The notes below the pieces were generated by a model. That model was not told the origin of the DNA and made no database searches. It worked only from the letters and a program-made list of their open reading frames with translations. A stretch of 64,000 bases of DNA from contig NZ_JBLKNX010000014.1 in NCBI RefSeq assembly GCF_051414055.1, forward strand, positions 62,001 to 126,000, in the 5' to 3' direction. This DNA is from Halosimplex halobium (GTDB lineage: Archaea; Halobacteriota; Halobacteria; Halobacteriales; Haloarculaceae). The position numbers and the translations under genes were made by a program. Positions 25,964 through 35,409 of this stretch are shown piece by piece. The number at the start of each line of letters is the position of its first letter. Position 1 is the stretch's first letter.

Positions 25964-27058
25964 ATGGTACTGCTCTCGTCCGGGCTGGCACCCGACTTCC
26001 CCGGTTCGGAGGTCCCGCTCTCCGAGAAGGTCCGGCAGGTGTTCATCAGCGGCGCGGCGGTGACGATCCCCGTCCTGGTCACGGTGATGGTCCTGGGGTT
26101 CGTCGTCAACTTCATCCTCCAGGCGATCAGCCCGTTCGTGGACTTCCTCAGCCGGCGATACGGCGTCGGGGAGAACCTCACGCAGCTCCAGCTCGAAGTG
26201 CTGGCCGTGTTGACGCTCGTGGCGCTGATCTTCGCCATCGGTCTGATCGCCGAGACGCGGTCCGGGAGCGGATTCGAGCGCGTGTTCGACACGCTCATGG
26301 CACGGATCCCGGGGATCGGCTCCGTCTACACGAGCTTCAACGAGATGACCGAGCTCATGCTGTCGAACGACGCCGAGAGCTTCCGCGAGGTCAAGCTCGT
26401 CGAGTTCCCACGCGAGGGCTCGTACTCGCTGGCGTTCGTCACCGCGGACGCCCCGCCGACCATCGGCGACACGACCGGCCACGACGACGTGACGACGCTG
26501 TTCATGCCGCTGGCACCCAACCCCGTGATGGGCGGATACGTCATCCACGTCTCCGAGGACCGGGTGTACGACGTGGACCTGACCGTCGAGGAGGGGATCC
26601 GCTCGATCGTCACCAGCGGCGTGGCGACCGGCGAGCGGACCGAGGAGGAACCGCCGGAGGAGCTCGTCGACCTCGAGACCATCCGGAAGCAGGCCCGCGA
26701 CGGCGTCGGCGACCTGAGCGCGTGGGGGACCCGGACCGTCGACGACCTGAGCGACCTGACCGGGGACGCGGCCGACGACCTGCGCGCCCAGGCCCGCCGG
26801 GAGTTCGCGGCGATCCACCCGGACATCGACGAGTCCGAGGTCGACGACGAGGAGGCCGTCCGCCACTACATGCTCGACCAGACCGGCGACGAGGACACGA
26901 ACGGGTCCTCCGACGCGAGCGACGACAGTAGCTCGACGGAAACGTCGACCGGCGAGGCCACCGATGGACCGGGCGAGGCCACCGATGGACCGGGCGAGGC
27001 CACCGACGGAGCCGGCGACGCGTCGCCCGACGGGGACGCTGCGGGGGGCGACGCGTGA
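25964..27058 (+). CDS. DUF502 family membrane protein with acidic repeat tail
   Basis: 364 residues. Two transmembrane helices (about 27-52 and 78-100) and a DUF502 core with GSGFERVFDTLMARIPGIGSVY, VEFPREGSYSLAFVT and TLFMPLAPNPVMGGYVIHV. DUF502 proteins have no proven enzymatic role. The C-terminus after about 300 is disordered, acidic and contains three tandem copies of GEATDG(P/A). Its stop overlaps the archease start by 3 bases. Confidence 0.85.
   Translation: MVLLSSGLAPDFPGSEVPLSEKVRQVFISGAAVTIPVLVTVMVLGFVVNFILQAISPFVDFLSRRYGVGENLTQLQLEVLAVLTLVALIFAIGLIAETRSGSGFERVFDTLMARIPGIGSVYTSFNEMTELMLSNDAESFREVKLVEFPREGSYSLAFVTADAPPTIGDTTGHDDVTTLFMPLAPNPVMGGYVIHVSEDRVYDVDLTVEEGIRSIVTSGVATGERTEEEPPEELVDLETIRKQARDGVGDLSAWGTRTVDDLSDLTGDAADDLRAQARREFAAIHPDIDESEVDDEEAVRHYMLDQTGDEDTNGSSDASDDSSSTETSTGEATDGPGEATDGPGEATDGAGDASPDGDAAGGDA
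26951..27013 (+). repeat. Three tandem 21-bp repeats inside the DUF502 gene
   Basis: Copies at 26951-26971, 26972-26992 and 26993-27013; the first two are identical and the third differs at a few positions. They encode GEATDGP-type heptapeptides in the disordered tail. The unit is in frame, so copy number could vary without disrupting the gene. Confidence 0.9.
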
Positions 27059-27525
27059 GTTTCTCGCTCCGGGACCACACCGCCGACGTGGCCGTCGAGG
27101 CCAGCGGGGAGTCGCTGGACGCCGTCTTCGGCGCCGTCGCCGACGGGATGGCCGCAGCGATGTGCGACGAGATCCCCGCGGAGGGCGGCGAACGCTTCGA
27201 GTTCACCGTCGCCGCGGAGGGCCGCGAGGCGCTGCTGTTCGACTACCTCGACGAACTCATCTACGAGCGCGACGTGCGCGGCGTCCTCCCGGTCGACAAC
27301 GAGGCCGCCGTTCGCGGCCCCGGCGTCCGCGACTCGGACGGTACCGACCGCGGGGCCGGAACCGACGCCGGGGATGGCAACGCGGCGTGGCACCTCTCCG
27401 GGTCGGCGCGCGGGGTGCCCCTCGACGCCGTCGAGGCGCGGGACCTGAAAGCCGTCACCTACTCCGAGATGGACCTCTCGGAGACGGCCGACGGCTGGCA
27501 CGCCTACGTCGTCTTCGACGTGTAG
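27055..27525 (+). CDS. Archease, RtcB cofactor
   Basis: 156 residues, GTG start overlapping the previous stop (GTGA). The N-terminus SFSLRDHTADVAVEASGESL is the archease hallmark, with the conserved Asp metal ligand. LLFDYLDELIYERD and the C-terminal AVTYSEMDLSE...YVVFDV complete the fold. Archease promotes guanylylation of RtcB in tRNA splicing and repair. A roughly 20-residue Asp/Gly-rich insertion lies at about 95-112. RtcB is encoded 1.7 kb downstream on the same strand. Confidence 0.92.
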   Translation: MSFSLRDHTADVAVEASGESLDAVFGAVADGMAAAMCDEIPAEGGERFEFTVAAEGREALLFDYLDELIYERDVRGVLPVDNEAAVRGPGVRDSDGTDRGAGTDAGDGNAAWHLSGSARGVPLDAVEARDLKAVTYSEMDLSETADGWHAYVVFDV

Positions 27526-27593
27526 CCGCCCGTCCCGACGCCGCCCGGGCCGAGAAGCCGCCACTTATGCCGTATCGACACCAACCGCCGGCC

Positions 27594-28688
27594 ATGGACA
27601 GACCGGGCGTGCGGTCGGGTTCGAGCCTGCTGCTGGTGGGCATCGCGGTCGCGACGCTCGCCGGGCGGGCCAGTGCACACGTCGACTACGTGACCGACGC
27701 GCCGACGGCGACGCGGGACGCGGTCGAGTTCGCCGTCGAGGTGCTCTCGGACCCGCTGAACCTCGCGCTCGTCGCCGGCGGGACGGTCGGCGTGGTCGGG
27801 CTGCTGACCGCGCTGTTTTTCGTGCGGCCGACGGTCCCCGACATCGACGCCCTGCGGACCGCGCTCGCGTCCTACCGGGAGTACGTCCCGTGGATGCTGC
27901 GGCTGAGTCTCGGCCTGCCGCTCGTCGGCGCCGGGTTCGCGGGCTACCTCTTCAGCCCGGCCGTCCCGGCGGATGCCCGGGTCCTCCAGGTCGGGCTCGG
28001 CTTCCTCCTCCTGTTCGGGCTGGCGACGCGTGCCGTCGCCGCCGTTGGCCTCCTGACGTATCTCGCCGCCCTCGCGTTCAACCCGGGACTCGTGCTCGCG
28101 ATCGAGTACGTCCCGGGGTTCGTCGCCATCGTCCTCGTCGGCGGCGGGCGCCCCAGCGCCGACCACATGCTCGGCGAGGTCGCGGGCACCCCCGGGACCT
28201 ACTACCGCCGGATCGACCCCGTCGGCGGCGTCGCCGAGCGGTTCGCCGAGCTGGTCGCTCCCTACGAGCGCTACGTCGCCACCGTCCTCAGGGTCGGTAT
28301 CGGCCTCGCGTTCGCCTATCTCGGGCTCGTCGAGAAGCTCGCCAACCCCTCCCGGGCAGTCCAGGTCGTCGACAAGTACGACCTGACGGCCATCGTCCCG
28401 GTCGACCCCGGGCTCTGGGTGCTCGGCGCCGGCCTCACGGAGATCGGCGTCGGCTTGCTGCTGGTCGTCGGTTACTACACCCGCGGCGCGGCCGCCGTCG
28501 CGTTCACGATGCTCGTCATGACGCTGTTCGGCCTGCCCGACGACCCGGTGCTCGCCCACATCACGCTGTTCGGCATGATATCCGCAATCTTCACGCTCGG
28601 TGGCGGCCCCATCTCGCTCGACGCCTGGCTGACCGCCGCCGAGGACCGCGAGCGCGAGCGCGACGAGGCCGCACCCGCTGCCGACTGA
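27594..28688 (+). CDS. DoxX-like multi-pass membrane protein
   Basis: 364 residues. A cleavable-looking N-terminus (SSLLLVGIAVATLAGRASAH) is followed by about eight hydrophobic helices. The C-terminal half (about 215-345) has the DoxX pattern, including RVGIGLAFAYLGLVEKLANP and AGLTEIGVGLLLVVGYYTRG. DoxX proteins are redox- or quinone-linked membrane proteins with poorly known reactions. The ATG at 27594 lies about 27 bases after a CTTATG/GTAT element; an in-frame ATG at 27567 is possible. Confidence 0.75.
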   Translation: MDRPGVRSGSSLLLVGIAVATLAGRASAHVDYVTDAPTATRDAVEFAVEVLSDPLNLALVAGGTVGVVGLLTALFFVRPTVPDIDALRTALASYREYVPWMLRLSLGLPLVGAGFAGYLFSPAVPADARVLQVGLGFLLLFGLATRAVAAVGLLTYLAALAFNPGLVLAIEYVPGFVAIVLVGGGRPSADHMLGEVAGTPGTYYRRIDPVGGVAERFAELVAPYERYVATVLRVGIGLAFAYLGLVEKLANPSRAVQVVDKYDLTAIVPVDPGLWVLGAGLTEIGVGLLLVVGYYTRGAAAVAFTMLVMTLFGLPDDPVLAHITLFGMISAIFTLGGGPISLDAWLTAAEDRERERDEAAPAAD

Positions 28689-28772
28689 CCCACCGGTCGG
28701 GGTTGCGGACCGCGTAGGGCCACACGGACGACCCGTTCTTTATCCCCCGCTGATACGACAGGCCGAAGCAGG

Positions 28773-29111
28773 ATGCCGGAAGTCACGCTCACCCGCGCCC
28801 GTATCGAGGACGGGAAGGCGGACCGACTGCGCTCGTGGTTCGAGGAACTGGGCGAGCGCGAGTCGGAGGTCGTCGAGACGCTCCGCCACGAGGGCGTCTA
28901 CACGGAGACGGCGTTCGTCCGCTCGACCGACGAGGGGGCCTACCTGTACGTCTACATGGAGGCCGAGGACCTGGACGAGGCGGACGAGGCCGGTGACGAG
29001 GAGGCGTACGATATCGACGAGGAGCACCACGAGGTGCTGCGGGAGACGCTGGTCGGCGACTGGGAGCCCCTGGAGACGGTCGGCCACTTCACGAACCCCG
29101 ACCTCCGGTGA
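28773..29111 (+). CDS. DUF6176-type small acidic protein
   Basis: 112 residues. MPEVTLTRARIEDGKADRLRSW starts a ferredoxin-like alpha/beta fold, with ETAFVRSTDEGAYLYVYMEA next and HHEVLRETLVGDWEPLE near the end. Similar proteins are widespread in haloarchaea (DUF6176) without known function. It precedes rtcB by 90 bases on the same strand and could be co-transcribed, but no functional link is visible. Confidence 0.7.
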   Translation: MPEVTLTRARIEDGKADRLRSWFEELGERESEVVETLRHEGVYTETAFVRSTDEGAYLYVYMEAEDLDEADEAGDEEAYDIDEEHHEVLRETLVGDWEPLETVGHFTNPDLR

Positions 29112-29201
29112 ACGGGCCGCTCCCGAACTGCGTGCGCGGCGGCCGATCCCGCCTCGGGAGACAGCGAAACCGATTTCGGCGCGCCGGGCGGACACCCGCA
29201 C

Positions 29202-30665
29202 ATGACCACCTACGACGCCGACGGCATCACCCTGGAGAAGGTCAGGGACTACGTCTGGGAGATCCCGCAGGAGGGCGACATGAACGTCCCCGCGCGGGTG
29301 CTCGCCAGCGAGGACCTGCTCGACGAGATCAGCGAGGACAAGACGCTCCAGCAGCTCAAGAACGCGACCCATCTGCCGGGCGTCCGCAAGTACGCGGTCT
29401 GTATGCCCGACGGGCACCAGGGCTACGGCTTCCCGGTGGGCGGCGTCGCCGGCATCGACGCGGAGAACGGCTGTATTTCGCCGGGAGCAGTGGGCTACGA
29501 CGTGAATTGCGGCGTCAGAATGTTGACAACAAATCTCACCTACGCGGACGTGCAGGGCCGCGAGGAGGAGCTCGTCGACGCGCTGTTCGCGAACGTCCCG
29601 TCGGGGCTGGGCGGCGGCGGCGTCTACGAGGGGTCGATGGGCGACGTTGAGGCCATCCTCGACCGCGGCATGGAGTGGGCGCTGGAGGAGGGCTTCGCCG
29701 TGCCCGAGGACCTCGAACACTGCGAGGACGAGGGCGTTCGCCACGATTCGGACCCGAGCAAGGTCTCCCAGAAGGCCAAGGACCGCGGGAAAAACCAGGT
29801 CGGCAGCCTCGGCAGCGGCAACCACTTCCTCGAAGTCCAGCGCGTGACCGACGTGTACCGCGAGGACGTGGCCGCCGACTTCGGGCTGGAACCCGACCAG
29901 ATCGTCGTGCTGATCCACTGCGGCTCCCGGGGGCTGGGCCATCAGGTCTGTACGGACTACCTGCGGGACATCGAACAGGCCCACCAGGGGCTGCTCTCGC
30001 AGTTGCCGGACAAGGAACTGGCGGCGGCGCCCGCCGGCTCACAGCTCGCCGAGGACTACTACGGCGCGATGTGCGCGGCGATCAACTTCGCGTGGGTGAA
30101 CCGCCAGCTCATCACCCACCGCACGCGGCAGGTCTTCGAGAAGGTGTTCGACCGCTCGTGGGAGGCCATGGAGATGGACCTGCTGTACGACGTGGCCCAC
30201 AACATCGCGAAGAAGGAGACCCACGAGGTCGAGGACGGCGAGGAACGCGAGGTGTACGTCCACCGCAAGGGCGCGACGCGGGCGTTCCCCGCGGGCCGGC
30301 CGGAGGTGCCGCCCGCCTACCGGGACGTGGGTCAGCCCATCCTCATCCCCGGAAGCATGGGCGCAGGGAGCTACATTCTGCGCGGCGGCGAGCAGTCCCT
30401 CTCGGAGACGTTCGGGTCGACGGCCCACGGCGCGGGCCGGCTGATGAGCCGCACGCAGGCCAAACAGGAGTTCTGGGGCGGCGACGTGCAGGACGACCTG
30501 CGCGAGCAGGACCACGTCTACGTCAAGGCCCAGAGCGGCGCGACCGTCGCCGAGGAGGCGCCGGGCGTCTACAAGGACGTCGACGAGGTCGTCCGCGTCT
30601 CGGACGCGCTGGGCATCGGCGACCGCGTCGCGCGCACCTTCCCCGTCTGTAACATCAAGGGCTAG
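29202..30665 (+). CDS. rtcB: tRNA-splicing ligase RtcB
   Basis: 487 residues, full length. RtcB joins 2',3'-cyclic-phosphate and 5'-OH RNA ends using GTP and Mn2+ in tRNA splicing and RNA repair. Metal-binding motifs: MPDGHQGYGFPVGGVAG, GYDVNCGVR and IHCGSRGLGHQ. The guanylylated His is in the FGSTAHGAGRLMSRTQAKQ region. The C-terminal VARTFPVCNIKG is canonical. Its activator archease is encoded upstream at 27055. Confidence 0.95.
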   Translation: MTTYDADGITLEKVRDYVWEIPQEGDMNVPARVLASEDLLDEISEDKTLQQLKNATHLPGVRKYAVCMPDGHQGYGFPVGGVAGIDAENGCISPGAVGYDVNCGVRMLTTNLTYADVQGREEELVDALFANVPSGLGGGGVYEGSMGDVEAILDRGMEWALEEGFAVPEDLEHCEDEGVRHDSDPSKVSQKAKDRGKNQVGSLGSGNHFLEVQRVTDVYREDVAADFGLEPDQIVVLIHCGSRGLGHQVCTDYLRDIEQAHQGLLSQLPDKELAAAPAGSQLAEDYYGAMCAAINFAWVNRQLITHRTRQVFEKVFDRSWEAMEMDLLYDVAHNIAKKETHEVEDGEEREVYVHRKGATRAFPAGRPEVPPAYRDVGQPILIPGSMGAGSYILRGGEQSLSETFGSTAHGAGRLMSRTQAKQEFWGGDVQDDLREQDHVYVKAQSGATVAEEAPGVYKDVDEVVRVSDALGIGDRVARTFPVCNIKG

Positions 30666-30682
30666 GGAAGCGGTCGTCGGGC

Positions 30683-31150
30683 TCAGGCGCCGTCCCAGCG
30701 TTCGAGGACAGTCTCGTTGCCCGCGGGCGGGGTGTAGACGACGGCGACCCGGTCGTCCGAAGAGACCCGGCTCCCGTAGGCGTTCCGGCGGCTGAGCTGT
30801 ACCGTCGATCCCGGCGAGACCGTGCTGTTCGCCGGCGAGTTTGCGAGTTCGTGCCACGGCACCGCCCGGTCGCTGGCGCGGACCGTGAGGTTGCTGGCCG
30901 TGAAGTTGTCCCCGCGGTCGTGGGTGACGATGAGGACCGACGGACCGTCGACGTACTCGAAGGTGAAGTTCGCGTTCGGCCCGGCCGTCTCCGACCCGGC
31001 GTCGACGAGCACGTAGAGGCCGACCGACCCCGTCACGAGCAGGGTGATCCCGACGAGGATCGCGACGCCGGCGAACTCCGAGACGCCCCGGTCGCTCCGG
31101 TCCCGGTCGCCGCGGCGGGCCCGCTCGCGTCCCCGGCTGCCACCCGTCAT
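30683..31150 (-). CDS. Type IV pilin-like protein (archaellin/pilin N-terminal domain)
   Basis: 155 residues. An Arg-rich leader is followed by the prepilin-type site DRGVSEFAGVAILVGITLLV, with cleavage expected before the hydrophobic helix. The rest is a beta-rich domain with N-glycosylation sequons (NFT, NLT, NST, NET), expected to be outside the cell. It probably forms part of an adhesive pilus or pseudopilus; no pilus assembly genes are adjacent. It is convergent with rtcB. Confidence 0.82.
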   Translation of the reverse strand: MTGGSRGRERARRGDRDRSDRGVSEFAGVAILVGITLLVTGSVGLYVLVDAGSETAGPNANFTFEYVDGPSVLIVTHDRGDNFTASNLTVRASDRAVPWHELANSPANSTVSPGSTVQLSRRNAYGSRVSSDDRVAVVYTPPAGNETVLERWDGA

Positions 31151-31314
31151 GTACTCCCGATAGCGCGAGCGGACACTAAACCAGCTTCGGCGGGAGTATC
31201 AGAATCGATAGGACCGGGAGGCCGGTCCGCGGCCGGGCGAACGGACGAGGAGGGGTTCGGCGGGTGTAACCGGCAGGGGGAAAGCCTTTGAGCGCGAGCG
31301 GCGACGGTTTGAGC

Positions 31315-32166
31315 ATGATAGACGAGACGGTCGAGGAGATCGCGGACATGCAGACGCACAGTTCGTCCGTCGTCGCGGTGAAGGCGGCCGAGGCGCTGCT
31401 CTCGCTCACCGAGCGGGAGTACCCGACCGTCGAGGAGTACGTCCGGACGCTCGAACGCAACAGCCACGCGCTCCGGCGGGCCAACCCCTCCCACGCCTCC
31501 CTGCAGACGACCCAGCGGGAGGTCCTCTCGACCGTCGAGGACGCCGACGCCGACTCCGTCGAGACGGCCAAGGCGGTGACCCGCGACGCAGTCGAGTCGG
31601 TCGTCGACCGGGTCCAGTCGGCGAAAGAACGGGCCGCCGAGCGCGCCGTCGAGTACCTCGAGGACGGGCCGACGCTGCTGACCCACGACTACTCCTCGAC
31701 CGTCCTCGAAGCCATCGAACGGACCGTCGACAACGGGACCGACCTGGAGGTGTACTGCACCGAAGCGCGGCCGCGCTACCTGGGCCGGAAGATGGTGCGC
31801 ACCCTGGCCGACCTCGACGGCGTCGACGCCCACCTCATCGTCGACGGCGCGGCCGGCCACTTCCTGTCGGAGATCGACCAGGTGGTCGTCGGCATGGACT
31901 GCATCGTCGAGGACACCCTCTACAACCGGATCGGCACCTACCCGCTGGCCGCCACGGCCAGTGACGCGGGCGTGCCCGTCCGGGTCGTCGGCGCCGAGTC
32001 GAAGGTCGTCACCGGCGGGTTCGCCTTCGAGAACGAACACCGCTCGGCCAGCGAGGTGATCCGCGAGCCCGCCGACGGCTTCGCCGTCGAGAACCCCGCC
32101 TACGACGCGACCCCCACCCGGCTGCTCGACGCCGCGGTCACCGACGAGCAGGTCCACGAGTTCTGA
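31315..32166 (+). CDS. eIF2B alpha/beta/delta-family protein (R15P isomerase-like)
   Basis: 283 residues from ATG 31315. An N-terminal helical domain (about 1-115) precedes a Rossmann-like domain with LLTHDYSSTVLEAIERTV, DLEVYCTEARPRYLGRKMV and VDQ-type acidic loop VVVGMDCIVEDTLYNRIGTYPLA. The family includes eIF2B subunits and ribose-1,5-bisphosphate isomerase of the archaeal AMP pathway. The sequence does not decide between sugar-phosphate isomerase and a regulatory homologue. Confidence 0.82.
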   Translation: MIDETVEEIADMQTHSSSVVAVKAAEALLSLTEREYPTVEEYVRTLERNSHALRRANPSHASLQTTQREVLSTVEDADADSVETAKAVTRDAVESVVDRVQSAKERAAERAVEYLEDGPTLLTHDYSSTVLEAIERTVDNGTDLEVYCTEARPRYLGRKMVRTLADLDGVDAHLIVDGAAGHFLSEIDQVVVGMDCIVEDTLYNRIGTYPLAATASDAGVPVRVVGAESKVVTGGFAFENEHRSASEVIREPADGFAVENPAYDATPTRLLDAAVTDEQVHEF

Positions 32167-32277
32167 GCGGCCGCACGCCGGCGTATTCGCGAGGCGGGGG
32201 AGACCGCGAGACGGGACGGACACCGCTCGAACTGCCTGTGACACAACCCTTTTGCCGGGTGGGACGGACACCACGCC

Positions 32278-33384
32278 ATGGTCCAGTGGCTGCGGGCGCT
32301 GGCGGGCGCGGTCGCCCAGACGGGCGGCCAGGACGGCGGGACACCCGCCGGCGGCGGAGCGCCGTCGTGGCTGCCCGAGGGGCTGGTGCGCATCCTCGAC
32401 GCCACGCCGACGCCGGTCATCCAGCTCGCCCAGTCGCTGGTCGTCATCGCCCTCGCCTACGCCGTCTCGCAGCTGCTCGTCAGGCTGCTCGGCCGCCGGA
32501 TCGCCCGCCGGTTCCGCCGACCGAGCCTCACGCGGACCGCGCTGCGCGGCATCCGGGGGATCGTCTTCCTGTTCGCGGCGTTCACCGTCATGGGCATCTA
32601 CGGCTACGGCCTCGCCGACCTGACGCTCTCGGTCGCCGTCTTCTCGGCGGTGGTGGGTGTCATCCTCGCGCCCATCGTCGGCAGCGTCATCAGCGGCGTC
32701 TTCCTGCTGGCCGACCAGCCCTACGAGATCGGCGACATGATCGAACTCGCCGACCGCAACCAGCGCGGGTTCGTCGAGGACATCACGCTCCGCTACACGA
32801 AGATATTCACGCTCGACAACACCTTCCTCGTCATCCCGAACGGGACGATGCGCGACCGCGACGTGGTCAACTACTCCGCCGAGGACACCCGCACGCGGCA
32901 GTCGCTGGACATCCTGGTCACCTACGAGAGCGACGTGCCCCGCGCCCGACAACTCGCCGAGGACGCGGCCCGGAACGTCGACGATGTGGTCGGCGGGGGG
33001 CCCCGGATCCGGGTCGGTGCGGCCCGCTATCCCGCGGGGCCGACCTGTTACATCGACGAGTTCGGCGACCACGGGATCAACCTGCGGCTGCGCTACTGGG
33101 TCGAAGAACCCTACTGGCTGCTGCGGGTCCGCTCGCGGATCCAGACGACCTTCGCCGAGGCCATCGCCGAGGAGGACGTGGAGATCGCCTACCCCCACCA
33201 GCACCACGTCTTCGACGAGACGAGCGGCGAGATGCAGGTCGGCGTCCACGACAGGCCCGCGGCCGACCGCCCGGAACGGCCCGACCGCGGCCGACCGGCC
33301 CGGAGCGGGATCGACGACCCCTCGGAGCGACCGCCCGACCCGTCCGCCGAGAGGGACGGCGACGGCGACGACGAGCGACCCTGA
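32278..33384 (+). CDS. MscS-family mechanosensitive channel
   Basis: 368 residues. Three helices (about 45-67, 92-110, 113-145), the last with the Ala/Gly-rich pore pattern AVVGVILAPIVGSVISGVF. The MscS beta domain follows, with YEIGDMIELADRNQRGFVEDITLRYT and VIPNGTMRDRDVVNYS. These channels release solutes on osmotic down-shock. The C-terminal 50 residues are an Arg/Asp/Pro-rich disordered tail. The N-terminus has a Gly-rich loop before the first helix. Confidence 0.9.
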   Translation: MVQWLRALAGAVAQTGGQDGGTPAGGGAPSWLPEGLVRILDATPTPVIQLAQSLVVIALAYAVSQLLVRLLGRRIARRFRRPSLTRTALRGIRGIVFLFAAFTVMGIYGYGLADLTLSVAVFSAVVGVILAPIVGSVISGVFLLADQPYEIGDMIELADRNQRGFVEDITLRYTKIFTLDNTFLVIPNGTMRDRDVVNYSAEDTRTRQSLDILVTYESDVPRARQLAEDAARNVDDVVGGGPRIRVGAARYPAGPTCYIDEFGDHGINLRLRYWVEEPYWLLRVRSRIQTTFAEAIAEEDVEIAYPHQHHVFDETSGEMQVGVHDRPAADRPERPDRGRPARSGIDDPSERPPDPSAERDGDGDDERP

Positions 33385-33403
33385 GAGGGGAGCGGGCCGA
33401 CCG

Positions 33404-33805
33404 TCAGCGCTCGGCAGTGACCACGTCGCAGTCCAGCTCGTCCCGCAGGAACGTCTCGATGTCGGGGTCGTCGACCAGTCGGCGGATCATCCGTCGCCAG
33501 CGACCGGCCTGTTTCTTGCCGATGACGACGATGTCGGCGTCCTCGGCGACGATCTCGTCGAGCAGCGTCTCCTCGACGAGCAGCCCCTGGCGGACGACGT
33601 AGCGGGCGTCGGGCAGCCGGCCGAACTCCCGTTCGACGGCGTCTTTCAGGTCGCGACGGGTCGGCTGGTGGTTGTCCTGATACTGGTTGACGTGGAGCAC
33701 GGTGAGCTGGCCGGCGCGCTCCTCGACGATCTCGATGGCCCGGGCGAGCGTCGCCCTGGAGTGTTCCGAGAGCGGGTAGCGGACCGGGACGACGACCTGC
33801 GTCAT
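33404..33805 (-). CDS. Universal stress protein (UspA family)
   Basis: 133 residues. The N-terminal strand MTQVVVPVRYPLSEHSRATL and EIVEERAGQLTVLHVNQY mark the UspA fold, with ADIVVIGKKQAGRWRRMIRR taking the position of the usual ATP-binding G-x2-G-x9-G(S/T) loop. That loop lacks the normal Gly spacing, so this may be a non-ATP-binding member. Function is stress-related by family only. It is convergent with the MscS gene, 19 bases away. Confidence 0.8.
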   Translation of the reverse strand: MTQVVVPVRYPLSEHSRATLARAIEIVEERAGQLTVLHVNQYQDNHQPTRRDLKDAVEREFGRLPDARYVVRQGLLVEETLLDEIVAEDADIVVIGKKQAGRWRRMIRRLVDDPDIETFLRDELDCDVVTAER

Positions 33806-33883
33806 CGCTGGAGCGTTCTCGGCCCCTCCGCCTGAACCTTTCCATTGGGAACGCCGGGTCTCGGAGCGGCCCCCGGCGAAGGT

Positions 33884-35239
33884 TCAGTCGGCGCCCGCGG
33901 CGTCGGGGATCCGCCCCTCCAGCGGGGCGTCGAGCCCGTGTTCGCGGGCGTACTCGACGATGATCTCGTACTGGAGACCGTGGCGCTCGACGGCGTGATC
34001 CTCGGTCAGCGTGGGGAACTCCAGGTCGGTGACGAGCAGGTAGTTCGGGACGGCGAGGGTGTAGCGCTCGTCGTCGTCGACCCGGTGGCCGTCGACGTAC
34101 GGCTCGTAGCCGCCGTCCTCGGCGGCGACGCGCATACCGCTGACGTGGCCGTACCAGTAGTCGTCGAGGCCGTCGACGGCGCGGCCGTCCGCCTCCGCCA
34201 CGACCGACCGGAGCGCCGCGCCGGTGACCGAGGTGACGACGACCGGCTCCTCGAACGGGCTGACGCTGATCAGGTCCGCGACCGTCACGTCCCCCGAGAG
34301 CGGCGGCCCCTCGCGGATCCCGCCGCCGTTCTGGATGGCTACGTCGGCGCCCGTCTTCCAGCGGTAGGCGTCGGCGACGAAGTTGCCGAGCCGCCACTCC
34401 CCGCCGAGGCGCCGCTCGCGGTCCCGGGAGACCGGCTCGTCGACGTGTGCGACCACCTCGTCGAGGTCGTTGGCGGCGATCCGGTCGTGGAGCGCGGCGG
34501 CGACCGCCGGGTCGGGGTCGGCCGCCTGCGTGTCGTGGCAGGTGACCGCACCGGTGTCGAGGTCGATCTCGTAGACGTACGCCCCGGTTGCGCCCGGGCG
34601 GGTGAACGGCGTGCCGTCGACGGCGGTGGCGTGCTGGTGGTGCGAGTGGCCCGCGAGCACGGCGTCGACGCCCGTCTCCGCGGCGATCGCGCGGGCGTCC
34701 CCGTCGTTCGTGTGGGCGAGCGCGACCACGTAGTCGGCGCCCGCCTCGCGGAGCCGCGGGGTCTCCCGGGCGACCGCCTCGACCGGGTTGTCGAACTCCA
34801 GCGCCCCGGTCCCGGGCGTCATCTCCGTCGTCGCCGGGTCGAGGACGCCGACGACGCCGACGGTCGCGTCCGCCACGTCGACGAGGACGCCGGCCTCGAC
34901 GCCGGCGTCGGCGCCGAACCGATCGCCGTCCAGGTCGACGTTGGCGAGCGTCCACCGCTGTGGCGCGTCGGCGATCACCGCCCGGAGGGCGTCGAACCCG
35001 TGGTCGAAGTCGTGGTTGCCCACCGTCTCGACGTGAGGGTCGACCGCCTCGAAGAAGTCCAGCGACTGTCGGCCGTCGGCGACCAGCGAGAGCACGCCGG
35101 GGCCGGTGTTGTCGCCCGAGCCCGCGACGAGCGCGTCCGGCCCGCGCCGGTCGGCCAGCAGGCCGGCCACGCGGGCGACCCGGTCCGGCGTGTCGTAGGC
35201 GTTCTCGACGTCGGAGTAGTGGAGGAGGCGGGGCGACAT
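33884..35239 (-). CDS. 5'-nucleotidase / metallophosphatase family protein
   Basis: 451 residues from ATG 35239. The metallophosphatase domain has LLHYSDVENAY, AGSGDNTGPGVLSLV, VGNHDFDHG and LAGHSHHQHATAV. The 5'-nucleotidase C-terminal domain (about 265-430) has RLGNFVADAYRWKTGADVA and IQNGGGIREGP. No signal peptide or anchor is evident, so it is probably cytosolic, unlike most bacterial members. Likely activity is hydrolysis of nucleotides or related phosphoesters. Confidence 0.9.
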   Translation of the reverse strand: MSPRLLHYSDVENAYDTPDRVARVAGLLADRRGPDALVAGSGDNTGPGVLSLVADGRQSLDFFEAVDPHVETVGNHDFDHGFDALRAVIADAPQRWTLANVDLDGDRFGADAGVEAGVLVDVADATVGVVGVLDPATTEMTPGTGALEFDNPVEAVARETPRLREAGADYVVALAHTNDGDARAIAAETGVDAVLAGHSHHQHATAVDGTPFTRPGATGAYVYEIDLDTGAVTCHDTQAADPDPAVAAALHDRIAANDLDEVVAHVDEPVSRDRERRLGGEWRLGNFVADAYRWKTGADVAIQNGGGIREGPPLSGDVTVADLISVSPFEEPVVVTSVTGAALRSVVAEADGRAVDGLDDYWYGHVSGMRVAAEDGGYEPYVDGHRVDDDERYTLAVPNYLLVTDLEFPTLTEDHAVERHGLQYEIIVEYAREHGLDAPLEGRIPDAAGAD

Positions 35240-35409
35240 CCGTCGTATCGCAGTCGCCACGGCCCCATATCGTCTTCGGTGGCCGGTCGACCGGTCACAC
35301 ACCGGGATCCGACCCCAGCGGCAGCCGCCGGAGGGGGCGGACTCCGGCCCGACCGCGGGTTCCTGCCACGGACGGAAGGACTTTGGGCGGCGTGGCCCTC
35401 TCCCCGCAC

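Noticed and set aside
29480..29545. A short AT-richer patch inside rtcB as a sign of gene conversion
   Set aside because: It encodes the invariant metal-binding region without any change, and its length is within normal codon-choice variation.
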